A stretch of DNA of 61,084 nt. Origin: Rhodospirillaceae bacterium. GTDB lineage: Bacteria; Pseudomonadota; Alphaproteobacteria; SHVZ01. Position numbers and translations under genes: made by a program. The stretch lies in contig JAEULB010000073.1 in assembly GCA_016792585.1 (NCBI GenBank), forward strand, positions 1 to 61,084, written 5' to 3'. Positions 44,002 through 50,506 of this stretch are shown here, one piece after another; positions within the stretch are counted from its first letter, which is position 1; each line of letters starts with the position of its first letter. The notes under the pieces are model-generated. The model was not told the origin of the DNA and made no database searches. It saw only the letters and a list, made by a program, of their open reading frames with translations.

Positions 44002-45008
44002 GCGCCGACCTCGATGCGCGGGTCGACCATCGAGTAGACGAGATCGGTGATGAGGTTGAAGGCGATCACCATCACCGAGGTCAGGAAGAAGACGCCGAGC
44101 AGCAGGTTGTAGTCGCGCTGCAGCAGCGCCTCGAAGGCAAGGCGCCCGATGCCGGGCCAGGCGAAGACGGTCTCGACGACGATCGAGCCGCCGACCAGCT
44201 GGCCCGCCTGGATGCCGGCGAAGGTGATCACCGGCAGGATCGCGTTCCGGAGCGTATGCGCCCTGAGGATGCGGGCAGGCGCGAGGCCCTTGGCGCGCGC
44301 GGTGCGCACGAAGTCCATATCCTGCACCTCGAGCATCGAGGCGCGGGTCAGGCGGGCATAGATCGCGACGAAGAACACCGCGAGCGTCGTCGCCGGCAGC
44401 ACCAGGTGGCGCGCGACGTCGACGGCACGCTCGCCTGCCGTCATCTGGGATCCCAGCGTCTGCATGCCGAATGCCGGCAGCCAGCCGAGGTTGACCGAGA
44501 AGAGCAGGATCGCCATCAGCCCGACCCAGAACAGCGGCGTCGCATAGAATCCGAGCGCGGCGACGGTGACCAGGCTGTCGGCCCAGGTCCCGACCCGGGT
44601 CGCGGCGAGGACGCCCAGGCCCACGCCGATGCCGATCGCGAGAACGAAGGCAGTGACCGTGAGCAGCAGCGTCGCCGGCAGCCGCTCGCCGACCATGCTC
44701 GCGACCGTGCGCTGGTTCCTGTAGGAGAATCCCAGGTCGAATTGGACGACGCCGCCGACATAGAGCGCCAGCTGGGTCGTGAGCGGCTGGTCGAGGCCGA
44801 ACTGCTCGCGGAGCTGGGCGATGTACTTGGCGTCCGCGGCGCCGGCTTCGCCCGCGATCACGCTCGCCGGATCGCCCGGCGCCATCCGGATCAGCAGGAA
44901 GTTCATGACGACGATCGCGAGCAGGATCGCCACGCTCTTCAGAAGTCGCCTGGCGACGTAGTCGAACCGGCCCACGGAACCCACACGCTGTCGATTGTAC
45001 CCCGACAC
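43998..45008 (-). CDS. ABC transporter permease, DppB type
   Basis: 336 residues from GTG 45008; GTG 44984 and 44975 are equally possible and none has a clear ribosome site. RRLLKSVAILLAIVVMNFLLIRMAPGDPASV, LDQPLTTQLALYVG and the EAA loop FVRTARAKGLAPARILRAHTLRN define DppB. First gene of the minus-strand unit 45008-38955. No substrate-binding protein gene is upstream. Confidence 0.9.
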   Translation of the reverse strand: MSGYNRQRVGSVGRFDYVARRLLKSVAILLAIVVMNFLLIRMAPGDPASVIAGEAGAADAKYIAQLREQFGLDQPLTTQLALYVGGVVQFDLGFSYRNQRTVASMVGERLPATLLLTVTAFVLAIGIGVGLGVLAATRVGTWADSLVTVAALGFYATPLFWVGLMAILLFSVNLGWLPAFGMQTLGSQMTAGERAVDVARHLVLPATTLAVFFVAIYARLTRASMLEVQDMDFVRTARAKGLAPARILRAHTLRNAILPVITFAGIQAGQLVGGSIVVETVFAWPGIGRLAFEALLQRDYNLLLGVFFLTSVMVIAFNLITDLVYSMVDPRIEVGA

Positions 45009-45195
45009 GAGATTAGATCGGACGAGGGGCTAAAGGCGATGGCTAGCTCGCTCGGCGAAATGGACCTGTGGAACCTGCCGTCGGCGGCCGCGGACGCCGT
45101 CCAGGCAGGGGTTCCGTGCTTCCGGGCGGCGAAATGCGCCTTGACGTGGCAGAGGGAAGGGGGCTTCCTTCCCTGGGGCGGCTACGGACCGGAAA

Positions 45196-45516
45196 ATGGG
45201 TCTTTTCGATTTCCTCAAGGTCAAGAAGGACGACAGGAAGCCCGCCAAGGGCAAGCCGCAGATCCCGTCCAAAGGGACGGCGACCTTCAGCGGCAAGTCG
45301 TTCCCCGTGATCGAGTGGAGTGCCAAAGGCTTCATCATCGCCAACTACGACGCCGACCTTGTCGTCGAAGGCCAGCGGTTCAAGCTCGAGTTCCACGCCT
45401 GGGACGACAAGAAGGCGGTTAAGGGCAAGGCCGACGCGATCGTCACCAAGATCACCGACGACCAGAAGCTGGCCGCTGCATTCGAGCTCACCTACTTCAC
45501 GCCGGTCAAACGCTGA
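45196..45516 (+). CDS. PilZ-like small protein
   Basis: 106 residues from ATG at 45196. After a basic N-terminus (DFLKVKKDDRKPAKGK) comes a small beta-barrel-like domain with FPVIEWSAKGFIIANYD, matching the second PilZ motif (D/NxSxxG) as WSAKG, but the first PilZ motif RxxxR is not seen, so c-di-GMP binding is doubtful. It is divergent from the permease operon and is followed by an intrinsic terminator. The neighbour at 46324 looks like a degenerate EAL protein, which supports a link to cyclic dinucleotide signalling. Confidence 0.75.
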   Translation: MGLFDFLKVKKDDRKPAKGKPQIPSKGTATFSGKSFPVIEWSAKGFIIANYDADLVVEGQRFKLEFHAWDDKKAVKGKADAIVTKITDDQKLAAAFELTYFTPVKR

Positions 45517-45538
45517 CCGCGCGCCGCGCGACCCGATG

Positions 45539-45557
45539 AGCAACGACGTTGCTTTTT
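45539..45557 (+). terminator. Intrinsic terminator after the PilZ-like gene
   Basis: AGCAAC (45539-45544) pairs with GTTGCT (45548-45553) around a three-base loop, followed by a run of T to 45557. Simple, convincing rho-independent terminator 23 bases after the stop codon. Confidence 0.75.
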
Positions 45558-45569
45558 GACCGGACCGCG

Positions 45570-45597
45570 TTGAAGCGGTGCCGGCAAGTGCTAATAT
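45570..45597 (+). promoter_or_regulatory. Strong sigma70-type promoter for the structured RNA
   Basis: TTGAAG at 45570-45575 and TAATAT at 45592-45597 are separated by 16 bases, close to the ideal spacing. This is among the best promoters seen in the window. Predicted start near 45604, directly before a folded region with no supported reading frame. Confidence 0.65.
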
Positions 45598-45603
45598 CCA
45601 AAT

Positions 45604-45864
45604 CGTCGCCACTAGCAGGGAGGGATGCATGAGCAACCTAACTCCCCCTGACGGGGCTCCGACATTTAGGGAGGGTGGGTAAAACCATGACCCCACCGAA
45701 GCATCGCTAGCTGCCGGGACTCGCGCGTTCCGCGCAAAGCCGGCAGGACAAGCCAGCGATTGATGAAAAACAGGTCCGACCTTTGTGTCGGACGCGGAGT
45801 TCCACGATCCTCCGCTTCAGTTGAAACCCCGCCCAACGCGATGCGTGGCGGGGTTTCTCATTTT
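45604..45864 (+). ncRNA. Predicted structured RNA of about 260 nt, family not recognised
   Basis: Between a good promoter and an intrinsic terminator the DNA folds into a series of perfect stems: GGTGGG/CCCACC (45674-45697), a nested three-step stem ATCGCT/AGCGAT, CTGCCGG/CCGGCAG and GCGCG/CGCGC within 45703-45760, GTCCGAC/GTCGGAC (45774-45793), GCGGAG/CTCCGC (45794-45815), then the terminator stem. Reading frames across it are short and unconvincing. I see no tmRNA tag or T-arm, no SRP loop and no RNase P core. It could be a trans-acting small RNA or a long leader for the gene at 46011. Boundaries are inferred. Confidence 0.6.
45824..45864 (+). terminator. Intrinsic terminator at the end of the structured RNA
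   Basis: AAACCCCGCC (45824-45833) pairs with GGCGGGGTTT (45847-45856); an inner ACGC/GCGT stem extends it. The tail CTCATTTT follows. Stem and position support a transcript end about 150 bases before the next start codon. Confidence 0.75.
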
Positions 45865-46010
45865 CCGGCGAAAGAAGGGCGGGGAAGCGGCGCGCCTGAG
45901 CCGGCCGCCCTCAAAATACCTCGCCTCGGCCGCGAGGGCGCCAAGGCGAGCGCGCCAAATGGCATCCGCGTCTCCTCCGAGAGGCGCTTAAACCCAAGGA
46001 CCCCACCACC

Positions 46011-46262
46011 ATGCAGATGAAGCTCGCTTCCGTCGCACAGGCCCTGGTCGTCGCCGCCGGCCTCGCTCTCGCCCCCGTCGCCGCCTTCGCCCAGACCGCG
46101 CCGGCCACCGCTCCGGCGACGAAGCCCGCCGCCCAGCCGCAGACCGCCGACGCCGCCTGCGCCGTGCACAAGAAGGACTCGAAGGAGTTCAAGGAGTGCG
46201 CGGAGAAGCACAAGGCCGCCGCGCCGAAGGCCGTCACCAAGGACCCGGCGAAGAAGGGCTAA
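46011..46262 (+). CDS. Small exported Ala/Pro/Lys-rich protein
   Basis: 83 residues. Signal peptide 1-27 (VVAAGLALAPVAAFAQ). The mature part is a low-complexity Ala-Pro-Thr stretch followed by a charged helix with two cysteines, C50 and C63 (CAVHKKDSKEFKEC), and a lysine-rich end. The Cys pair and charge pattern faintly recall PsiF-type periplasmic repeats, but the match is weak. Start ATG at 46011 behind AAGGA. The gap 45865-46010 is GC-rich and foldable, with no other gene seen. Followed by an intrinsic terminator. Confidence 0.8.
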   Translation: MQMKLASVAQALVVAAGLALAPVAAFAQTAPATAPATKPAAQPQTADAACAVHKKDSKEFKECAEKHKAAAPKAVTKDPAKKG

Positions 46263-46283
46263 GCCTCTTCATCCTCGTCGTCG

Positions 46284-46326
46284 AAGGCCCCGTCGGTATC
46301 CACCGGCGGGGCCTTTGCATTTTTTA
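46284..46326 (+). terminator. Intrinsic terminator after the small exported protein gene
   Basis: AAGGCCCCG (46284-46292) pairs with CGGGGCCTT (46307-46315), with an inner CGGT/ACCG stem, followed by TTTGCATTTTTT. The signal works for the plus strand and lies next to the stop of the convergent gene. Confidence 0.8.
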
Positions 46327-47511
46327 GGAACTGCTTTCGCCCGGCCGCTCGGGGAGGCGCTGGCCGGGCGCGATCGCCAAGCCATTGACGTAGTAGACGC
46401 CGATCCGTTCGAGCATGCTGATCAGATCGCGCGCGCCGACCGCGCGCACCAGCACGCGCGGCTTGATGTTGGTGATCGTCAGCGCCGCGCCGATGGCAAA
46501 GCTGGCGGTGCGGAGCAGCGTGTCGGTCGGCTGGCCCTCGCCCGGAACGTTGACGATCTGCGGGTGGACCCACTTCACGCGCGCGTGGTCGCCGGCGCGG
46601 CCGGTGTAATCGATCGCCACGCCCCGCATGCCACGCCCGGCGAAGTTGACCAGCGCCGCGAGCGCCTTGCCGTCGATCTCGTCCGGCACCTGGGTGACGC
46701 GCAGGATCAGACGCTGGCGCGTCGATGGCGTCAGGTTGCGGATGCGCTCGACCACCTGCTTCAGCGAGTCGCTCTGCGCCAGGGTCTCGAAGCTGACCGG
46801 AATCTGGATCAGCGAGGCGCGGCCGACGGCGCGCGCGGCCGACGCGATCTTGCCGATCATCTGGGGGGCGGCGTCAGGGCTGAGGAAGGCGGGCTCGGCA
46901 TCGAAAAGGCCGATGCGGCCGGTGCGGAGATTGACCGAGGGCAGGAAGGAGACGCGAGGGCCGGCCTCGGTCTCTTGTCGTTCTCGGACGCGGCGCATGA
47001 CATCGAGCAGGTCGCCCGGCCGCCCGCCTGCCTTGACCGCGTCGTGCATGTCCTTGTGCTCGAGCTGGACGACGAAGGCCGCGACCTGGATCAGGTCGGA
47101 GATCGACTCCATGCCCGAGAGCTTGAGGCTTGCCTCCTTGGCGATCGACCTGGCGATCCGGTCGGCCCGGTCGGGATCATCGTCCCCGAAGACGATCAGG
47201 AAGGTCTCGTCGTCGAGAATCACCGTCACGTCGCGGGCGTTGATGTTCCGGCGGATCTCCGCCTCGATGATGATGTGGACGTTCTTCTTGAGCCGCTGCC
47301 AGTTCTTGGCGTGGGTGGCCTTCAGCTTCTGGAGACCGACTGCCTGGACCACGCCCGTGGTCAGCTTGTCGGCCTTCATGTCGCGGGACTTCAGGAGCTG
47401 AAGCAGCTCCGGAACGCGATTGATGGCTGGCACCAGCCAATCAGGAACACTGTGGCCGACAATCTTCGGCCAATTGGGGGTCGGCAGGTCGCTCGAAGCC
47501 ATGTAGGCCAT
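46324..47511 (-). CDS. Degenerate GGDEF/EAL-like protein
   Basis: 395 residues from ATG 47511; ATG 47562 and 47502 are alternatives. The middle has a GGDEF-like core (VTVILDDETFLIVFGDDD, DETF in place of GGDEF). The rest resembles an EAL fold with its active-site residues lost: VNLRTGRIGLFDAEPAF where EALxR would be, RQRLILRVTQVP, AIDYTGRAGDHARVKWVHPQIV, and a late YYVNGLAIAPGQRLPERPG like the EAL exit motif. Such proteins usually act as receptors or adaptors rather than enzymes. No membrane segment. Relationship inferred from pattern; confidence in coding is high, in domain moderate. Confidence 0.8.
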   Translation of the reverse strand: MAYMASSDLPTPNWPKIVGHSVPDWLVPAINRVPELLQLLKSRDMKADKLTTGVVQAVGLQKLKATHAKNWQRLKKNVHIIIEAEIRRNINARDVTVILDDETFLIVFGDDDPDRADRIARSIAKEASLKLSGMESISDLIQVAAFVVQLEHKDMHDAVKAGGRPGDLLDVMRRVRERQETEAGPRVSFLPSVNLRTGRIGLFDAEPAFLSPDAAPQMIGKIASAARAVGRASLIQIPVSFETLAQSDSLKQVVERIRNLTPSTRQRLILRVTQVPDEIDGKALAALVNFAGRGMRGVAIDYTGRAGDHARVKWVHPQIVNVPGEGQPTDTLLRTASFAIGAALTITNIKPRVLVRAVGARDLISMLERIGVYYVNGLAIAPGQRLPERPGESSS

Positions 47512-47566
47512 GGGCCCTTGAACTCGCTTAGAGTACCAGATGTGGGAGGGGGACTGGGCCATAACA

Positions 47567-47974
47567 ATGGGACCAACACCGAACGAGGTATCCGGTTCCG
47601 TCGCACATAGGCGACGGCGCCTCCTGTTCGCTCTTGCAGCAGGAAGCTTGGTCTGGATTCTTGCGGTCGGCAGCTACGGCGCCTGGTCATGGCCGGATGC
47701 TCATGCCGCTCTGCAGCGGGACTTCGACGAAGGCACCAAGGGATGCCGGCTTCGCTATCCCGAACGGCAACGGGCCGAGCGCTGCATCGATCTTTTCAAG
47801 CTGATGTACGAAGGCGAGCGCAACGCCGGGGTCTTCACCCGAATCGTCTTCGCGCTGCTGCCGCCGGCGCTCGTCTTCGCTGGGTTCGGGGCCTGGACGG
47901 TGGTGGCGAAGCGAGCCGAGGCGGCCCGCCGCAAGCGTCGCAACCGGGCGCCGCCGCCCGATCTGAACCCCTGA
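47567..47974 (+). CDS. Small membrane protein of unknown function
   Basis: 135 residues from ATG 47567; ATG 47540 is possible but overlaps the divergent gene. Two membrane helices are visible (LLFALAAGSLVWILAVGSYGAW and IVFALLPPALVFAGFGAW) flanking a region with a CRLRYPERQRAERCIDLFKLMY segment containing two cysteines, and a basic C-terminus. I do not recognise the family. It lies just upstream of the AT-rich island with DnaA-box-like sites. Confidence 0.72.
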   Translation: MGPTPNEVSGSVAHRRRRLLFALAAGSLVWILAVGSYGAWSWPDAHAALQRDFDEGTKGCRLRYPERQRAERCIDLFKLMYEGERNAGVFTRIVFALLPPALVFAGFGAWTVVAKRAEAARRKRRNRAPPPDLNP

Positions 47975-47986
47975 AGGTAGGAGGGC

Positions 47987-48087
47987 TTATCCACATTTCT
48001 TGAAGTTCGTGTCCACATATCCACATTCTAATGTTTGATGATAACTTGTCAGTCTATCTAGTTGATATGTTTAATAGAGTGGTCCAC
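47987..48087. other. AT-rich island with DnaA-box-like repeats
   Basis: TTATCCACA at 47987-47995 is a perfect DnaA box; GTGTCCACA (48009-48017) and ATATCCACA (48017-48025) are near matches on the same strand, and TGGTCCACT (48079-48087) is a weak one. They border a stretch (48026-48085) of about one third GC by my count, against roughly two thirds in the window. Combination of boxes and AT-rich DNA recalls replication origins or DnaA-regulated promoters. No protein is encoded here. It may simply be the promoter of the gene at 48224. Confidence 0.45.
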
Positions 48088-48223
48088 TTCATCGTTTTGA
48101 TCCGTTCCAGACTTCTTGCTAGTCGAGAGACCGGCCGAAGGCGTGCGCAATTTTCATGTTGTTGACGACCCGATTCGCTCCCTGCAGGATCGCGAGGCGA
48201 TTCGTTCCTAGTGTGATCCCTGG

Positions 48224-49351
48224 ATGCGCCTTCCGACCCCGGCCGAGCTACGCAACGAGATGAAGACGCTGGTCCGTCGCGCCGCCGAGCCGGCGCGGGC
48301 GGGCGAGAGCGTGAAGATCGAGATCGGCCGTGCCGCCCGGGTTCTCGGTCTCCCCCATGGACGGGTCAAGCGCTACTGGTACGGCGAGATTCAGGTCCCG
48401 CCGGCACATGAGGTCGACGCGATCCGAGCGGTGATGGCGGCCAGGACGATCGCCGCCCCGAGCCGGATCGTCGCCGCGCCAAGCCTCGGCTCGAGCCTGC
48501 ATGTCGTCTACGACGAGGACGGGCGGACCTGGCCGGTCGGCTCACCCGAACTGCGCGAAAGCCTCGGCTACACGGTCGGCGACTTCGATGTCGCCGGCTT
48601 CGCCGTCCGCTGCCTCGGCTGGACTGAAGTTCGCCATGAGCCGGGACGCATACACGTGCGGATCGCGCCGCGCGCGACGCAACCGAAGGCGATCGACGGC
48701 GCGATCCAGGCGCTGGCCGCGGCCAGGCCGGCCGAGGTCGTGTTGAGCTTCCGCTCAGGCCTGGAGTGGGTCGAGGAGACGGTGCCGTCGGCGGAAGCGG
48801 CGATTGCGCGCATCGAGGCGCTGGCGGACGGCCCGTCCGCGACCGGCAAGCGCTTCCTGTCGGTGCGTCAGCCGATCGCAGTTCTCTTCCGCGACAAGCA
48901 GCGCTACCTGATCAACATGCTTCAGGAGGCGCGACGTCTCCTCGGCAACGACGACCGGGATGCCGCGGTGCGTTTCGCTGCCGCCGACGAGACCGGCCGT
49001 ACCAGCGTCGCAATCGGCATCACGAAGCCAGGCGAGCGCTCCCAGTGGCACTGGGCGCATCTCGGCAGTGCACTTCGCTTCTATTCCGCCGAGGACCGCC
49101 AGCGCCTGATCGGCACGGACATCCGGAACTCGCCCGACACCGAGTACTGCGAGTGGTGCATCGAAGCCTACGACCGCGTCGTCTCGATCGGCGAGCCGGT
49201 CGTCGAAGACGTTCGTGCACTCGTGCTCCGGCGGTCCGGTCCTCCGGTGGAATCCCGGTACCGCCGCATGCTCCTGCCGTTCTCCGACCGTGCCGGGCGA
49301 TCGATCGTGCTGGTGACCAGCGACTTCAGGCCGCTGTCCCAGGCTGCGTGA
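48224..49351 (+). CDS. Protein with N-terminal HTH-like and C-terminal PAS-like domain
   Basis: 375 residues. The N-terminal 60 residues include an HTH-like motif (IGRAARVLGLPHGRVKRYWYGEI) seen in some phage and rhizobial DNA-binding proteins. The C-terminus (from about 265: WHWAHLGSALRFYSAEDRQRLIG, RRMLLPFSDRAGRSIVLV) resembles the PAS_5 domain of alphaproteobacteria. The middle, about 85-260, is unfamiliar. It may be a sensor that binds DNA. It starts after the AT-rich island. The ribosome site is weak. Confidence 0.72.
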   Translation: MRLPTPAELRNEMKTLVRRAAEPARAGESVKIEIGRAARVLGLPHGRVKRYWYGEIQVPPAHEVDAIRAVMAARTIAAPSRIVAAPSLGSSLHVVYDEDGRTWPVGSPELRESLGYTVGDFDVAGFAVRCLGWTEVRHEPGRIHVRIAPRATQPKAIDGAIQALAAARPAEVVLSFRSGLEWVEETVPSAEAAIARIEALADGPSATGKRFLSVRQPIAVLFRDKQRYLINMLQEARRLLGNDDRDAAVRFAAADETGRTSVAIGITKPGERSQWHWAHLGSALRFYSAEDRQRLIGTDIRNSPDTEYCEWCIEAYDRVVSIGEPVVEDVRALVLRRSGPPVESRYRRMLLPFSDRAGRSIVLVTSDFRPLSQAA

Positions 49352-50123
49352 GCGACGGCTCGGTCGCGGCCCAGTCCAGCATCTCCTCCCGCGTCATCCA
49401 GAAAAGCCCGCCCTTGTAGACCGGCAGTCCCGGAAGCTTCCACTCGACCGGGAACTCGTGGTGCGCCCAGCCGAAGTTGGCGACGACGCCGCGCTTGACG
49501 TGGTCGGTGCTCGAGAAGGTGAAGACGAAGTCGGGCCACCACATCGCGATGCCGATCATCCGGGAGAGCCGTCCGAGGAGCTGGGAAAGCACGATGCCCT
49601 GGTCGTCGGGGCCGCGCATGTCCGGGCGCACCCAGATGGTACCCGACAGCATCATCGGACCGGTGATCTGCTCGGCCGCAGGCCTAGGCACGCGGCAATA
49701 GCTGTCCTCGGTCAGATGCTTTTCGGGATTCTCGTAGAAGTAGCGGAAGGCCTCGACCTCGTCGGCGAGCGAGCTTCCGGTCCAGTCGATGTAGCGGGCG
49801 GCCTGGGTGGTTGCGGGCTCGCCGTTGTCGTCGAGGCCGAGCACCCAGAAGGTGTTCGTCTCGTCGAGCCGCGAATAGTCGGGATCGGCGTTGGGCGACA
49901 GCACGGTGCCGAGGTGGCGATAGGCCTGGGCGATCGCCTTGAGGCCGTGCGGATCGGTCTGCGGGTAGAGCCGTACGCCGCGCTTGGCGGCGAGCTGGTC
50001 GAGCTTGAGAACGGTGCGGCTGATCACGCCGCCCGGATCGTGGATGGGGTCGAACCAGTCGAGAAGCCGGGTCTTGGTCTGGATCGTCGCGGCAAGGGGC
50101 GCGCGGGTCGCGAGCGCTGTCAT
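49326..50123 (-). CDS. Unknown conserved-looking protein
   Basis: 265 residues, ATG at 50123 behind an excellent AAGGAGCTCCTC site. I do not recognise the family. Features: a basic N-terminus, aromatic-rich segments (TNTFWVLGLDDNGEP, AFRYFYENPEKHLTEDSYCRV, GIAMWWPDFVFTFSS, WAHHEFPVEWKLPG), no signal peptide, no membrane helix. It has some look of a GNAT-type acyltransferase, but no clear acetyl-CoA loop is seen. An inverted repeat sits in its promoter. Overlaps the HTH-PAS gene end by 26 bases. Confidence 0.8.
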   Translation of the reverse strand: MTALATRAPLAATIQTKTRLLDWFDPIHDPGGVISRTVLKLDQLAAKRGVRLYPQTDPHGLKAIAQAYRHLGTVLSPNADPDYSRLDETNTFWVLGLDDNGEPATTQAARYIDWTGSSLADEVEAFRYFYENPEKHLTEDSYCRVPRPAAEQITGPMMLSGTIWVRPDMRGPDDQGIVLSQLLGRLSRMIGIAMWWPDFVFTFSSTDHVKRGVVANFGWAHHEFPVEWKLPGLPVYKGGLFWMTREEMLDWAATEPSLTQPGTAA

Positions 50124-50137
50124 GAGGAGCTCCTTAA

Positions 50138-50168
50138 ATTTTAGATAAACGATGAAACGCTATCTAAA
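50138..50168 (-). promoter_or_regulatory. Promoter with perfect 8-bp inverted repeat upstream of the 49326-50123 gene
   Basis: TTTAGATA (50140-50147) and TATCTAAA (50161-50168) are perfect inverted repeats separated by 13 bases. The promoter itself reads TTTAGA as -35 and TAAAAT as -10 on the minus strand with about 19 bases between, so a repressor on the repeat would cover both. A further ATCTAAA lies near 50209-50215. The low-GC tract stands out against the surroundings. Confidence 0.6.
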
Positions 50169-50267
50169 GATAGGGGTCCGAAACAGCGGAAAAGTGCGGT
50201 TATGCACATCTAAAAACGCGGACGGCTTTTCCGGATATTCGGAACCGGGGTCGGCCATCATGCCAGC

Positions 50268-50501
50268 GTGGACATGGGCTCAAACTTCGACCGATCGAAT
50301 GGTGCCGGCGAGCGCGAGGCCACTCTTGCGCCTTCGCCGGCCTCCTTCGGCGACGAGCCGGTTCCGGATTTCCGCGGGCTGCTCAGGCGGGCGGCGAACG
50401 ATCTCCGCACCGAGGCGGTGGGCACGGCCCGTTCCGAGCAGCGCGATCGTCTCCTGAGATTGGCGGCGATGCTCGACCGCTATGCCGAGGACACGGCCTA
50501 A
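50268..50501 (+). CDS. Small helical protein of unknown function
   Basis: 77 residues from GTG 50268 (ATG 50274 possible). After a low-complexity start, residues 34-77 form charged helices (FRGLLRRAANDL, SEQRDRLLRLAAMLDRY). No family recognised. It is divergent from the 49326-50123 gene. The ribosome site is weak, so the start is uncertain and the gene itself only probable. Confidence 0.5.
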   Translation: MDMGSNFDRSNGAGEREATLAPSPASFGDEPVPDFRGLLRRAANDLRTEAVGTARSEQRDRLLRLAAMLDRYAEDTA

Positions 50502-50506
50502 GGCGA

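Noticed and set aside
45009..45195. Short frame between the permease and PilZ-like genes as a small gene
   Set aside because: No ribosome site before its ATG and the frame runs on out of phase into the PilZ-like gene; it is probably only a promoter region.
45604..45864. Structured RNA as tmRNA, SRP RNA, RNase P RNA or c-di-GMP riboswitch
   Set aside because: No tmRNA tag or T-arm (GGTTCGA), no SRP GGAA-type tetraloop core, no RNase P conserved regions. A GCAAAGCC stretch recalls the GEMM riboswitch, but the partner motifs are absent.
45760..46020. 86-codon frame across the terminator and leader of the small exported protein
   Set aside because: It runs through a terminator stem and lacks a ribosome site; the protein has no plausible domain.
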